Below, one piece after another: positions 18,062 through 27,126 of a stretch of DNA of 64,000 bases. The stretch lies in assembly GCA_947456245.1 (NCBI GenBank), contig CANGPS010000001.1, positions 1-64,000 of the forward strand. The letters are read 5' to 3'. Positions within the stretch are counted from its first letter, which is position 1, and the number at the start of each line of letters is the position of its first letter. The translations under genes were made by a program, and so were the position numbers. The notes below the pieces were generated by a model. The model was not told the origin of the DNA and did no database searches. It saw only the letters and a program-made list of their open reading frames with translations. Source of the DNA: Acidimicrobiaceae bacterium (GTDB lineage Bacteria; Actinomycetota; Acidimicrobiia; Acidimicrobiales; RAAP-2).

Positions 18062-18880
18062 TCAGCGAAGAGCGAGGGTGGCCACGACGGGGAGGTGGTC
18101 GCTGGCCTGGGCCTGGGCGATCGTGCCGTCGAGGACGCGGAGCCGGTGCCCCACGAGGAGGTGGTCGAGCTGGCTGTGCGGTCGCCAGGTGGGCCAGGTG
18201 GGCCCGATCGCCGCTCGCTGCCAGCCGGGGAGCAGGGCGCGCAGAGGCGGAGACCAGCAGTTCATGTCGCCGCCGAGGACGGTGGCGCCCCGTGCGGCGG
18301 CACGCCCCCCGAGCGTGCGCCCAAGGAGTCGGATCTGACCCGGAGAGCCATGGATCAGGTGCGACATGTGGACGCAGGCGATCTCGACCTCGCCGCCCGG
18401 GGCGGCGATCTGGACCACGAGGACCCGTCGGTGGGCCCGATCACGCCGTCGCCGACCGAGGTCGAGGACGCGGACGGCCCTCACCTCGAGCCGGCTCACG
18501 ATGGCGATGCCCCACGACCCCTCCTCGGCATCGGCGAACCGATCCGAGGCAGCGAGGCGACCGCGGAGCGGGAGCTCGGAGTCCACGTACAGGGCGTGGT
18601 CTCCGTCGAGGAAGGCGCGATGGCGGTGCCAGTCGGACCCGGCCTCCGGGTGCGGCAGCCCGCGTCGGCCGTGGGCCAGGGCCACCTCGTGCACGCTCCC
18701 GCCGACCAGGGTGCCGAGCGATCTCGCCACCGACGAGCCCTCGGCGTCGACCCAGTTCTCCTGGAGCAGGGTGACATCCGCTCCGAGTGAGGCGGCATCG
18801 CCCGCCGCGTCGACGGGGCGGCCCCATGAGTCGACGCCCCCGTGGACGTTGTAGGTCGCTACTGTGAACGCATCGTGCAC
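18062..18880 (-). CDS. Endonuclease/exonuclease/phosphatase (EEP) family hydrolase
   Basis: 272 aa. EEP motifs: VATYNVHGG at residue 7, LLQENW near 38 (metal Glu), VHMSHLIHG near 170, LGGDMNCW near 198 (GDxN) and C-terminal QASDHLPVVATL (SDHxP). The fold covers Mg2+-dependent nucleases and phosphodiesterases; the target is unknown. No signal peptide, so it is probably cytoplasmic. GTG at 18880 is the start because a TAGCGT -10 sits exactly six bases upstream, a leaderless arrangement. Divergent from the PNPOx-like operon. Confidence 0.82.
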   Translation of the reverse strand: MHDAFTVATYNVHGGVDSWGRPVDAAGDAASLGADVTLLQENWVDAEGSSVARSLGTLVGGSVHEVALAHGRRGLPHPEAGSDWHRHRAFLDGDHALYVDSELPLRGRLAASDRFADAEEGSWGIAIVSRLEVRAVRVLDLGRRRRDRAHRRVLVVQIAAPGGEVEIACVHMSHLIHGSPGQIRLLGRTLGGRAAARGATVLGGDMNCWSPPLRALLPGWQRAAIGPTWPTWRPHSQLDHLLVGHRLRVLDGTIAQAQASDHLPVVATLALR

Positions 18881-18886
18881 ACCTCG

Positions 18887-18892
18887 ACGCTA
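18887..18892 (-). promoter_or_regulatory. -10 box TAGCGT, leaderless promoter
   Basis: On the minus strand TAGCGT, six bases, then GTG at 18880 of the EEP hydrolase. Confidence 0.5.
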
Positions 18893-18948
18893 CGCCCCTG
18901 CCGACGCCGCATCGCACCACGGAGCCCGCGGCCCGGGACGGCAGCGGC

Positions 18949-19620
18949 GTGAGCGACCTGCTCGGCGGCGACACGCCGCTGACGCGGCTGCGCCGGCTGC
19001 CCGAGAAGGCGGCCTACGACGCCCCGACCATCCACGCCATCCTCGACGCCACATCGGTCTGCCACGTCGCCACCGTCGACGACGGCCAGCCCATCGTCCT
19101 GCCGAGCCTCCACGTCCGCGACGGTGGGAACCTCCTGCTCCACGGGTCTCGGTCGAGCCGGCTCCTGCGGGCCATGGTGGCGGCGGAGTCGGTGTGCTTG
19201 GCGGTGACGCTGGTCGATGGCCTCGTGGTGGCCCGCTCGACCTTCGAGTCGTCGGTGGCCTTCCGGTCCGCCGTGGTGTTCGGTCCCGCTGAGCTGATCG
19301 AGGACCCCGACGAGCGATCGGTGGCGCTCGACCGGCTGATCGACGGCCTCATCCCCGGCCGCTCGGCCGAGGTCCGGGCGTCGAGGCCCGACGAGCTGCG
19401 ACGCACGTCGGTGGTGCGGGTGCGCATCGTCGAGGCATCGGCCAAGATCAGCGCCGGACCTCCCGACGACGACCCGGAGGACGTCCTCGGGGACGCCTGG
19501 GCCGGCGTGGTGCCACTCGAGACCCGCTGGGGTGCTCCGCAGGATGCTCCGGACGGGGCGGTGGGCCGAGGAGAGATCCCGGTGCCCGCCTCGGTTCGCA
19601 ACCTCGAGGGCCGCCTGTGA
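18949..19620 (+). CDS. Pyridoxamine 5'-phosphate oxidase-like FMN-binding split-barrel protein
   Basis: 223 aa with a GTG start. The N-terminal half has the split-barrel pattern of the Pyridox_ox_2 family: AILDATSVCHVATVDDGQPIVLPS at about 30-53 and LLLHGSRSSRLLR near 63. Members bind FMN or F420; specific reactions are mostly undefined. First of five tightly packed plus-strand genes (overlaps of 4 bases and gaps of 2). A TAC/TAG-rich divergent region of 68 bp separates it from the EEP gene. Confidence 0.78.
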   Translation: MSDLLGGDTPLTRLRRLPEKAAYDAPTIHAILDATSVCHVATVDDGQPIVLPSLHVRDGGNLLLHGSRSSRLLRAMVAAESVCLAVTLVDGLVVARSTFESSVAFRSAVVFGPAELIEDPDERSVALDRLIDGLIPGRSAEVRASRPDELRRTSVVRVRIVEASAKISAGPPDDDPEDVLGDAWAGVVPLETRWGAPQDAPDGAVGRGEIPVPASVRNLEGRL

Positions 19621-20216
19621 GCTCCGGTGCCCTCCAGCAGGTGCTCGAGGAGATCGGCCGCATCGAGCCGGTCGACGAGCGCGAGGCCGCGTCCATCGCT
19701 CGCATCGTCACCGAGGCCCCCCGTCTGGCCGACCCCTTCAGCGAGGAGGCCGATCCGGTCCACCTGACCGCCTCCGCCTTCGTGGTCTCCTCGAGGGGCA
19801 CGATCCTCCACCTGCATCGCAAGCTCGGCATCTGGGTGCAGCCGGGTGGGCATGTGGACGCCGGTGAGTCGCCGCTGGTTGCGGCCATCCGAGAGACCGA
19901 GGAGGAGACGGGCCTCATCGTCGAGTCCGCCACTCCCGAGGGCCTGCTCTTCCACGTCGATGTCCACCCTGGTCCCCGAGGCCACACGCACTTCGACCTG
20001 CGCTACGTGCTGCTCTCGGCTGGCGATGACCCCACCCCGCCTCCCGACGAGAGCCAGGACGTCCGGTGGTGTGCCTTCTCCGACGTGGCGGGCCTGGCAG
20101 AGCCGGCCCTGGTCCCAGCCCTGGCGAAGCTCGGCGAGGCCTGGGCCGGCCCGGCGACCGGCTGGCGTGAGAAGGTGGAGCAGATGCAGGAACGACGACG
20201 AGAGATGACCACGTGA
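19617..20216 (+). CDS. NUDIX hydrolase
   Basis: 199 aa. The NUDIX box GGHVDAGESPLVAAIRETEE followed by ETGL fits GX5EX7REUXEEXGU at about residues 78-101. The family hydrolyses nucleoside diphosphates linked to other groups, using Mg2+ bound by the box glutamates. An N-terminal region of about 45 residues precedes the fold. The GTG start overlaps the stop of the PNPOx-like gene (GTGA), and its own stop overlaps the next GTG, so expression is coupled. Substrate unknown. Confidence 0.87.
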   Translation: MSSGALQQVLEEIGRIEPVDEREAASIARIVTEAPRLADPFSEEADPVHLTASAFVVSSRGTILHLHRKLGIWVQPGGHVDAGESPLVAAIRETEEETGLIVESATPEGLLFHVDVHPGPRGHTHFDLRYVLLSAGDDPTPPPDESQDVRWCAFSDVAGLAEPALVPALAKLGEAWAGPATGWREKVEQMQERRREMTT

Positions 20217-20941
20217 CCGATCACCCCGCCCTCGACACCCTCGCCACCCTGGATGCCGACCTGCTCCGCCTCGAGCGGTCTCGAGCCTCCCTGCCCGCCC
20301 GGCTCGCGCTGGGCGAGCTCGCAGCGAGTGCGACCGAGCACGCCGGGTCCCTCGCCGCCATCGACGCGGAGCTCGGACCCTTGGCGGCCTCGTTGGCCGA
20401 GCTCGAGGCCGAGGTGGGCAAGGTGGCGGAGCGCCGGGCGGTGGTCGAGGCCCGCCTCGCCTCGTCCACGGGGGCCAGCCGTGACCTCGTGGCCATGGAC
20501 GCGGAGCGCCAGCACCTCGCGGAGCGCCAGGCCACCCTCGAGGACCAGGAGATCTCGCTGATGGAGCAGGTCGAGCCCCTCGAAGCTCGTCGGGCCGAGG
20601 TCCTCGGGCTCCTCGCTCCGATCGAGGTCTCGGCCGTCGAGCGTCGCTCCGAGCTCGTCGAGCAGGAGGCATCGCTCGACGCCGAGATCGCGCAGCGCAC
20701 CGCAGAGAGGACCGCCGTCGCCGGCGAGATCGGCGACGGCCTCCTGCGTCGCTATGAGTCGATCTCCCGGTCGGTGGGAGGGGTCGGAGCAGCCCGCCTC
20801 GTCGATGGTCGCTGCGGGGGCTGCCACCTGGCCTTGGCCGCAGCCGAGCTCGAGGCGGTCAAGAAGCTCGATCCTGACGCGGTGGGGACGTGTGAGCAGT
20901 GCGGCCGGATCCTCATCCGGCCCGGGCAGTTCGCCGAGTAG
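20213..20941 (+). CDS. Coiled-coil protein with C-terminal zinc ribbon (zf-RING_7 type)
   Basis: 242 aa. Residues about 5-185 are strongly helical with heptad-like Leu/Ala and Glu/Arg, consistent with a long antiparallel coiled coil. The C-terminus has CGGCHL near 202 and CEQCGRILI near 226, two CxxC pairs forming a zinc ribbon. Homologues in actinobacteria sit next to RNase H or phosphatase genes and are proposed to bind nucleic acid. Here it is coupled to NUDIX and phosphatase genes, matching that context. Molecular role unknown. Confidence 0.78.
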   Translation: MTDHPALDTLATLDADLLRLERSRASLPARLALGELAASATEHAGSLAAIDAELGPLAASLAELEAEVGKVAERRAVVEARLASSTGASRDLVAMDAERQHLAERQATLEDQEISLMEQVEPLEARRAEVLGLLAPIEVSAVERRSELVEQEASLDAEIAQRTAERTAVAGEIGDGLLRRYESISRSVGGVGAARLVDGRCGGCHLALAAAELEAVKKLDPDAVGTCEQCGRILIRPGQFAE

Positions 20942-20943
20942 CG

Positions 20944-21540
20944 ATGCTGGTCCTCGTGCGCCACGGTGAGTCGACGCTCAACGCGGAGGGCCGCCTCGTC
21001 GGCCGGCTCGATCCATCGCTGACCGCCCAGGGCGAGGCGCAGGCCGCCGCGGCAGGACGGCTCCTGTCGGCACCGGCCATCGAGCTGCGCCACAGCCCCC
21101 TGACGAGGACCACGCAGACCGCCGGCCTGCTCGGCCTCGAGGTCGCTCCGACGGTCGAGGACCGTGCGATCGAGCTCGACTACGGATCGCTCGACGGCGA
21201 GCGCCTGGTCGACGTCGATCCGGTCCTCTGGCAGCGGTGGCTGACCGACCCCACCTTCGCTCCAGAGGGAGGCGAGAGCCTGGCCGACCTCGGTCGTCGT
21301 GTCGAAGGCCTGCTCGACGAGCTGTTCGCCACCAAGGGCGAGGGCGCCCGGAGCCGTGAGGGCGATGTGGTGGTGGTGAGCCACGTCTCGCCGATCAAGG
21401 CGGCCGTCGCATGGGCGCTCGGTGCCGACGAGCTTGTGGCGTGGCGGCTCCGGCTCTCCACGGGATCGGTGACGAGGATCGACATGGGCCCTCACGGCCC
21501 CCAGGTCGTCTCGTTCAACGAGACGCCGTCTGGCCTCTAG
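20944..21540 (+). CDS. Histidine phosphatase family protein (phosphoglycerate mutase-like)
   Basis: 198 aa from ATG 20944, two bases after the previous stop. The catalytic RHGE motif at residues 6-9 (LVLVRHGEST), RHSPLTRTTQTA near 42 and VVVSHVSPIKA near 145 (second catalytic His) mark the branch that removes phosphate from small molecules. Actinobacterial relatives are often fused to RNase HI; no RNase H domain is seen here. The ORF track start at 20899 overlaps the zinc-ribbon gene and is not preferred. Confidence 0.87.
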   Translation: MLVLVRHGESTLNAEGRLVGRLDPSLTAQGEAQAAAAGRLLSAPAIELRHSPLTRTTQTAGLLGLEVAPTVEDRAIELDYGSLDGERLVDVDPVLWQRWLTDPTFAPEGGESLADLGRRVEGLLDELFATKGEGARSREGDVVVVSHVSPIKAAVAWALGADELVAWRLRLSTGSVTRIDMGPHGPQVVSFNETPSGL

Positions 21541-21542
21541 GC

Positions 21543-22193
21543 ATGCCCACCGGTCACACTGGGGCGGTGGATGACGAGGTGACCTGGCTGGCGGACGGAC
21601 CTGACCCCGATCCGGTGCACGTGCGGACCATCGAGATCCGGGTCTTCGAGGACGGCGCGGCCTTCGAGCTCAACGGCCGGCTGCGCGACGAGCGGCCCTG
21701 GGCCGACGGAGACGCCAAGCCGCGCCGGATCCACGACATGGAGCTCCGGATCAAGGTGGATCGGGCGACCCTGACCATCACCGCCGTCAAGACGACGATG
21801 CACGCCTTCCCGCACGCCGAGTGCCCTACGATCGAGCCGGCGTTCGACGATCTGGTTGGACTGTCCATCGCCCGGGGCTACACCAAGGCGGTCCAGGAGC
21901 GGTTCGGCCGCCAGGCCGGCTGCAGCCACCTCGAGTTCCTCGCCCGGGCCCTCGGTCCGGCGGTCATCCAGGCCATGCCGAGCTCGGCGTCACGACTGCC
22001 CGACTCGACCGCCGTCGGCCGGGTGGTCAACGGGGGAGGCTGGCTCACGAACACCTGCCACTTCTGGTCAGAGGGTGGCATCGGCATGGCCAAGCTCGAG
22101 GAGGGATGGCGGCCGGGGATGGGGGAGTACCCCGCACCGTCGCTGGTCGAGATCCGTGCCCGGAAGGCTGCGCCGGAGGCGGGCAGCAACTAG
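21543..22193 (+). CDS. DUF2889 family protein
   Basis: 216 aa from ATG 21543, two bases after the phosphatase stop; last gene of the operon. The DUF2889 pattern is visible: IRVFEDGAAFELNGRLRDERP near 30, HDMELRIKVDRATLTIT near 63, and CPTIEPAFDDLVGLSIARGYTKAV near 92, with CSHLEFLAR near 125. Family members are uncharacterised, often near electron-transfer or amidohydrolase genes. A longer track ORF (21411) overlaps the phosphatase and is unlikely. Confidence 0.75.
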   Translation: MPTGHTGAVDDEVTWLADGPDPDPVHVRTIEIRVFEDGAAFELNGRLRDERPWADGDAKPRRIHDMELRIKVDRATLTITAVKTTMHAFPHAECPTIEPAFDDLVGLSIARGYTKAVQERFGRQAGCSHLEFLARALGPAVIQAMPSSASRLPDSTAVGRVVNGGGWLTNTCHFWSEGGIGMAKLEEGWRPGMGEYPAPSLVEIRARKAAPEAGSN

Positions 22194-22204
22194 GTGCACC
22201 CCGG

Positions 22205-22236
22205 GGCCCGCCTGGAGCAGAGCTCACAGGCGGGCC
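22205..22236. terminator. Bidirectional hairpin between convergent genes
   Basis: GGCCCGCCTG (22205-22214) and CAGGCGGGCC (22227-22236) form a perfect 10-bp stem with a 12-base loop between the DUF2889 stop and the cydC stop. No clear T tract, as is common in high-GC actinobacteria. Confidence 0.5.
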
Positions 22237-22313
22237 ACCGAAGTGCCTGGCCCCCCCTGCCAGTGAGGCAGAACCTAGACAGGACCGTGCATCGCGTGCA
22301 AGACGACGGACGG

Positions 22314-24008
22314 TCAAGCGAGGTCGGCGACCTCGGCGGCGGTCAGGGAGCGGATCCGACCCCCGGAGAGCCACGCCACGCGCTCGCACCGCCTCGCCTC
22401 GGCGATGTCGTGGGTGATGAGCAGCACGGTGGCGTCTTGGGCGACCTCGAGGGCGAGGTCGAGCACCTCGCCCGCCTGCACCGGGTCGAGCCCCACCGTC
22501 GGCTCGTCCAGGATCAGTAGGCGCGGTCGACGCAGGAGGGCCCGGGCCAGGGCCAGGCGCTGCTGCTGGCCACCCGAGAGCGAGCCCCCATGCTCGGCGA
22601 TGATCAGATCGAGCCCATTAGGTGGTGAGAGCAGGTCGGTGAGCTGGCAGGCCGTGAGCACGGCGGCCATCTCAGCGTCGTCTGCGTCAGGGGCGCCGAG
22701 ACGGAGCGTGTCGCGCAGGGTGCCACCGAAGATGGCGGACGACTGGTCGAGCAGGGCGACGTGGGCGAGCACCGTGGCGCCGGGAAGGTCGTCGAGGTCC
22801 ACGTCCCCGATCCACACGTGTCCGCCAGAGGGTCGGATGAACCGCAGGAGCACGTCGGCCAGGGTCGACTTGCCTGCGCCGCTGGCACCGAGGAGGGCGA
22901 TGCGTGAGCCCGGAGGGAGCTCGAGGCTGGCCCCGTCGAGCACCGGACTGCGGCGACCCACGGGGCTGGCCTGGACGTCCTCGACGCGGATGGTCACCGG
23001 TGCCGCCGGCCACGCTGCCGAGGACGAGGGCGCATCGCCCCGCAGTGGTGATGCCTCGACCGACTCGAGCCTCCGGGCGGACTCGGCGACCTCGGGGGCT
23101 CGCATGGCTGCGGCGATGAGGCTGGCGAGCGGCTCGAGCCCGGCCACGGCCAGCAGGATGATGCCGGCCGCAGCGGCACCGCTGATCTCGCCTCGGCCCA
23201 CCGAGCGCCCGGCCAGGATGGCGACCCCGACGATCCCGGCGCCGATGACCAGGGTCTCGACCGACCCGCCGATGCCTCGGACCCACGCCAGGCGCCCCGC
23301 GATCCTCGACCGGACCGCGGCGGCGGCCTCGACGTCGCGCAGTCCGGCGGAGGTGCCGTCGACCATGGCGAGCTCGGCCATGCCCGCCACGAGGTCGGCG
23401 GTCGCCCGGGCCTGCGAGCTGCGAGCCTGGGCTCCTGAGCACTCGAGCCCGTCGGCCCTGCGGGCGGTGCCCACCGCGACGAGAAGGCCGACCGCGACGG
23501 CGCCGACCAGCACGAGGCCGGCGGCCGGAAGGACCACGCCGATCCAGATGGCCGCCACCAGGCCCGCAGCGCCGACCGAGAGCACCGGGAGCGCCAGGCG
23601 GACGTAGAGGTCCTGGAGGGCGTCGACGTCCTCGATCGAGCGATCGAGGAGCTCCCCGGACGAGAGCACGAGTCCACCCGGCGTTCGTTCGGCGATGCGG
23701 TCGTAGAGCCAGATCCGCCAGCGGACCATGGAGCCGAGCGCGACGCGATGGGCGGTCAGGCGCTCGCGCAGGCGCAGGGGCGCCCGGAGGAACGCCATCA
23801 GCTCGATGGCGATGAGGAGGCCGCCGAGGGCTGCGAGGCCGCCGCCGCCGGTCGCCCGGACCACGAGGACGCCTGAGCCGCCGAGCAGCGCTAGGGCGCT
23901 GATGGCGGCCACGAGGGCCAGGGCGACGGCGGTGGCGAGGCTCGTGGTCGACGGCCTCGAGCGCCCGGCCCACCGGCGGAGCACGGCGAAGGTGGCGTCA
24001 GACCTCAT
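22314..24008 (-). CDS. cydC: Thiol reductant ABC exporter subunit CydC-like
   Basis: 564 aa. An N-terminal transmembrane domain (about six helices, residues 20-310) is fused to an ATPase domain: Walker A GASGAGKST near 382, signature LSGGQQQRLALARAL near 482, Walker B RLLILDEPT near 502, H-loop LITHD. With CydD it would form a heterodimeric exporter of cysteine/glutathione-type thiols needed for cytochrome bd assembly. ATG 24008 overlaps the cydD stop (ATGA). cydAB are not in the window, so the CydC name rests on pairing and family features. Confidence 0.75.
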   Translation of the reverse strand: MRSDATFAVLRRWAGRSRPSTTSLATAVALALVAAISALALLGGSGVLVVRATGGGGLAALGGLLIAIELMAFLRAPLRLRERLTAHRVALGSMVRWRIWLYDRIAERTPGGLVLSSGELLDRSIEDVDALQDLYVRLALPVLSVGAAGLVAAIWIGVVLPAAGLVLVGAVAVGLLVAVGTARRADGLECSGAQARSSQARATADLVAGMAELAMVDGTSAGLRDVEAAAAVRSRIAGRLAWVRGIGGSVETLVIGAGIVGVAILAGRSVGRGEISGAAAAGIILLAVAGLEPLASLIAAAMRAPEVAESARRLESVEASPLRGDAPSSSAAWPAAPVTIRVEDVQASPVGRRSPVLDGASLELPPGSRIALLGASGAGKSTLADVLLRFIRPSGGHVWIGDVDLDDLPGATVLAHVALLDQSSAIFGGTLRDTLRLGAPDADDAEMAAVLTACQLTDLLSPPNGLDLIIAEHGGSLSGGQQQRLALARALLRRPRLLILDEPTVGLDPVQAGEVLDLALEVAQDATVLLITHDIAEARRCERVAWLSGGRIRSLTAAEVADLA

Positions 24009-25687
24009 CGCTGCCCTCCGCCGAGCTCGAGGGTGGCCGCATCGCGACGCGCCACGCCGGGCCGGTGGCCGACCTCGATCACGGTGCGCTGGTCGAGCCA
24101 TCCGGCGAGCGCTCGCCGCAGGTGCGCCACTGTCTCGGCGTCGAGGTGGCTGGTGGACTCGTCGAGGAGCAAGATCGGCCGGTCGAGCAGGAGCGCTCGG
24201 GCGAGACCGAGGCGCTGGCGCTCGCCGGCGCTGATCGTCGTCCCGCCCTCTCCGAGCACGCGGTCGAGTCCGGCAGGGTCATCGCGGGTCAGCCCGCTCA
24301 GGCCGACGTGCTCGAGCGCACGGTGCAGGTCGGCCTCAGACGCCTGGCCGCCGAGGAGCAGGTTCTGGCGGAGGGTGGCGGCGAAGACGTGGGGTCGCTG
24401 TGGAACGAGCGCCACCTGCTGGTGCCACCAGGTGGGGTCGATCGCGTCGAGGTCGACACCGCCGATCGACAGCTCCCCCTCGACGGCCGGCAGGAACCCG
24501 GCGAGCACGGCGAGCAGGGTGGACTTCCCCGATCCGGATGGTCCGGAGATCCGGAGGTGCTCGTGCTCCCCGAGGCTGAAGCTGACCTCGGAGAGGGCCA
24601 GGGTCGGGGCGTCGGAATAGCGGGCGGCGATGGCCCGGGCGACCACTGGCGTCGATGCCGTCGGGACAGACGCGCCTGAGGGTCGCTTGGGGGCTCCATC
24701 GAGGTCGTCGAGGACCGCGTAGAGCGACTCGGCGGCGGCTCGGCCCTCCTGGCTGGCATGGAACTCGGCGCCGGCGCGTCGCAGGGGGAGGAAGACCTCC
24801 GGGGTCACCAGGATGACGGCGAAGGCGGTGGTCAGGCTGAGGTCGCCGGCGAGCAGGCGCAGGCCGGCGAGCATCGCCACGAGGCCGACGCCGACGCCGG
24901 CGACGAACTCGAGGGCGGCGCCCGACGAGAGAGACGCGGTGAGGGTGGCATCGATGCTCTCGGCGACGGCCTCGCTGGCCGCGGAGAGCTCGGTCCGGCC
25001 GTGGTCGACGCGCCCGAGGGCTCGGAGGGTCGGCAGCCCGCGGAGCAGCTCGAGCGAACGGGTGGACAGCGACGAGAGCCGGCTCCACTCGCGGGTCGAG
25101 GCTGCGGCAGCCCTGCGGCCGAGCCGGATCATCACGAAGGGCACGAGCACCACGAGCGCCAGGGCCACCAGCGCGCTCGGCCAGTCGGAGACGGCCAGCA
25201 CGCCGAGGGCGATGATCGGTGCCACGGCGGCAGACATGGCTGCTGGGATGTAGCGGCTGATGTAGGTCTCGAGCGATCGCAGGCCCCGTGTGGCGGTCAG
25301 GACGAGCGCTCCCGACCGTCGGCTCGACACGGCGACCGGTCCCTCCTCGACCACGGCGGACAGCAGGCGCTGGCGCAGCGCGGTGGCGACCCGGGTCGCC
25401 GATCGACCGGTGAGGCCCTCGCCGATCAGGCCGAGCATCGCTCGTGCGGCGATGGCGGCACCGAGGGCGATGAGGGTGGCGAGGGGGATCCGCTGGTCGT
25501 TTGGGTGGACGGCCCAGGCGAGGAGGTCGGCGAGAGCGAAGGCCTGGACGATGACGGTCGCCGTCAGCAGCGTCCCGACCAGGGCGCTGACGGCAAGGGC
25601 GGAGCGGACCGGGGCGAGCTCGGAGCGGAGGCGTCGATCGACGTTCGATCGGCCTCGTTGCGCTGCCGGGGTTCGCTGCGTCGCCAT
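24005..25687 (-). CDS. cydD: Thiol reductant ABC exporter subunit CydD-like
   Basis: 560 aa from ATG 25687. The transmembrane domain (TVIVQAFALADLLAWAV near 45, SGALVLTATRGLRSLETYISRY near 120) resembles CydD, followed by an ATPase with Walker A GPSGSGKST near 371, signature ISAGERQRLGLARAL and Walker B ILLLDEST. It pairs with the coupled downstream CydC. The 1415-aa ORF of the track extends this frame through two upstream genes and is an artefact. The start is fixed by a -10 TAGGGT seven bases before the ATG (leaderless). Confidence 0.78.
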   Translation of the reverse strand: MATQRTPAAQRGRSNVDRRLRSELAPVRSALAVSALVGTLLTATVIVQAFALADLLAWAVHPNDQRIPLATLIALGAAIAARAMLGLIGEGLTGRSATRVATALRQRLLSAVVEEGPVAVSSRRSGALVLTATRGLRSLETYISRYIPAAMSAAVAPIIALGVLAVSDWPSALVALALVVLVPFVMIRLGRRAAAASTREWSRLSSLSTRSLELLRGLPTLRALGRVDHGRTELSAASEAVAESIDATLTASLSSGAALEFVAGVGVGLVAMLAGLRLLAGDLSLTTAFAVILVTPEVFLPLRRAGAEFHASQEGRAAAESLYAVLDDLDGAPKRPSGASVPTASTPVVARAIAARYSDAPTLALSEVSFSLGEHEHLRISGPSGSGKSTLLAVLAGFLPAVEGELSIGGVDLDAIDPTWWHQQVALVPQRPHVFAATLRQNLLLGGQASEADLHRALEHVGLSGLTRDDPAGLDRVLGEGGTTISAGERQRLGLARALLLDRPILLLDESTSHLDAETVAHLRRALAGWLDQRTVIEVGHRPGVARRDAATLELGGGQR

Positions 25688-25694
25688 GGGATCG

Positions 25695-25700
25695 ACCCTA
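25695..25700 (-). promoter_or_regulatory. -10 box TAGGGT, leaderless promoter of cydDC
   Basis: TAGGGT on the minus strand, seven bases before the ATG at 25687; no Shine-Dalgarno. Confidence 0.45.
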
Positions 25701-25728
25701 GCGAGGCTCCCGGAGGGCTCGGTGGTGC

Positions 25729-27126
25729 TCAGAGCCGCTCGCCGATGCAGCTCGAGGCGCAGAAGCGATCGAAGGACGCGGCATCGTGGAGCAGGGCGAG
25801 GTGGCGAGCCCCCTCGTCGTCGCGGCCGAGGACGGCTGCGGTGGTCGTGTCGCCGTCGGCCCACGCCGTCGAGGTCTCGACCGTGAGCCCACGGTCGTCG
25901 GGGAGCATCGTGCACGGCACGCGGGCCGTGCGTCGGCCAGCCTCGGGTCCGAGATCGTCTACGAGTGCCGCCACCCCCGGATCGTCGGCACCCCAGACGC
26001 AGAGCCCGGGCTTGGTCAGCAGACCGCTGACCGTCGTGACGAGGCCCGTGCTCCCCGTGGTCGTCCGCAGGCGCTCGGCCATCGTCGCCGTCGCGCCGAT
26101 CACGTAGTTGTTGAAGGGTCCGCCACCGAAGGTCATCCCACCGGTCACCGTCAGGGGTCGGCCGAGGGACAGCCCGAGCTCCTCGGCCTGCATCCTGACG
26201 GCCACGGGGAAGCACGAGTAGAGGTCGAGCAGGTCGACCTCGCTGAGAGGACGTCCGATCCGACGGGCCGCCACCTCGCCGAGCAGGCCCATGGCCGGCC
26301 AGCGGTCGAGCGCAGCCCGGTGGATGACCGGTACCGAGTCGGTGGACTCGAGCGCCACCAAAGGGTGGACGGCGGCCGAGGGCTCCACCCCAGCGGCGCG
26401 TGCGGTGCCATGGTCCATGATCAGCAGTGCCGCGGCCTGGTCCACCGTCCACTGGCTGGCGTGGGTCCGCAGGTAGGGAGCGGAGAGCAGACGATTCGAC
26501 GAGGTGACCGTCGCGATCTCGGCTGCGGGCACGGGAGCCGAGGCCATGGTGCCCTGCAGGCCTGCCGCGACCGTGCTCATCGCCGACCAGAGCTCGGCGT
26601 TCACCTGGCCGGCCGCCTGGTCGTCGAGGCCGAGGCGAGCGTCGAGGGCCCGCTCGAGCAGGGCATAGCTGCGCACGGCGGGGAACACGAGGCCTGAGGT
26701 GATCTCGAGGTCGTCGATGAAGTGCTCGGGGCGCTCGAGGACGAGGTCCGGTACGCCCGGAAGCTCGCTCATGGTCCCGGTGGCGGCCCATCGGCGAGAC
26801 TCGCCGCCGACGATGAGTACCGAGCTCGCCGTGCCGCTCACCACCCGCTCGATGGCGATGTTGATGAGCTCCTGCTGGGAGATCCCGAGCTGACCCAGGA
26901 TGCTCTGCGCCTGGGGGCAGCCGAGTCGACGGCCGAGCTCGCGGCCGGGGTCGCCATAGGGCCAGGTGCCGGCCGGCACGATGATCGCATCGATGGTCGG
27001 ACGTCCGGGAGCCACGCCGCTGCCGGCGAGGGCCTGGCGGGCGGCGAGCTCCATGAGGTCGATGGCCTCGGCCGACGCAGACGCCATCGCCGACCCGGCC
27101 AGGAGGGCTCGACGCCGTTCGCTCAT
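25729..27126 (-). CDS. Thiolase-like protein (acetyl-CoA acetyltransferase family, possibly lipid-transfer type)
   Basis: 465 aa from ATG 27126. Thiolase-fold sequence: INIAIERVVSGTASSVLIVGGESRR near 90-115, LYSCFPVAVRMQAEELG near 305 and TVTGGMTFGGGPFNNYVIGATATMAERL near 330. The usual nucleophilic Cys around residue 90 is not seen (the segment reads LGQLGISQQELINIA), so it may be a non-canonical thiolase or an SCP2-thiolase/aldolase relative as in sterol catabolism. The start overlaps the upstream nuclease stop (ATGA). The 800-aa track ORF is an over-extension. Confidence 0.7.
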   Translation of the reverse strand: MSERRRALLAGSAMASASAEAIDLMELAARQALAGSGVAPGRPTIDAIIVPAGTWPYGDPGRELGRRLGCPQAQSILGQLGISQQELINIAIERVVSGTASSVLIVGGESRRWAATGTMSELPGVPDLVLERPEHFIDDLEITSGLVFPAVRSYALLERALDARLGLDDQAAGQVNAELWSAMSTVAAGLQGTMASAPVPAAEIATVTSSNRLLSAPYLRTHASQWTVDQAAALLIMDHGTARAAGVEPSAAVHPLVALESTDSVPVIHRAALDRWPAMGLLGEVAARRIGRPLSEVDLLDLYSCFPVAVRMQAEELGLSLGRPLTVTGGMTFGGGPFNNYVIGATATMAERLRTTTGSTGLVTTVSGLLTKPGLCVWGADDPGVAALVDDLGPEAGRRTARVPCTMLPDDRGLTVETSTAWADGDTTTAAVLGRDDEGARHLALLHDAASFDRFCASSCIGERL

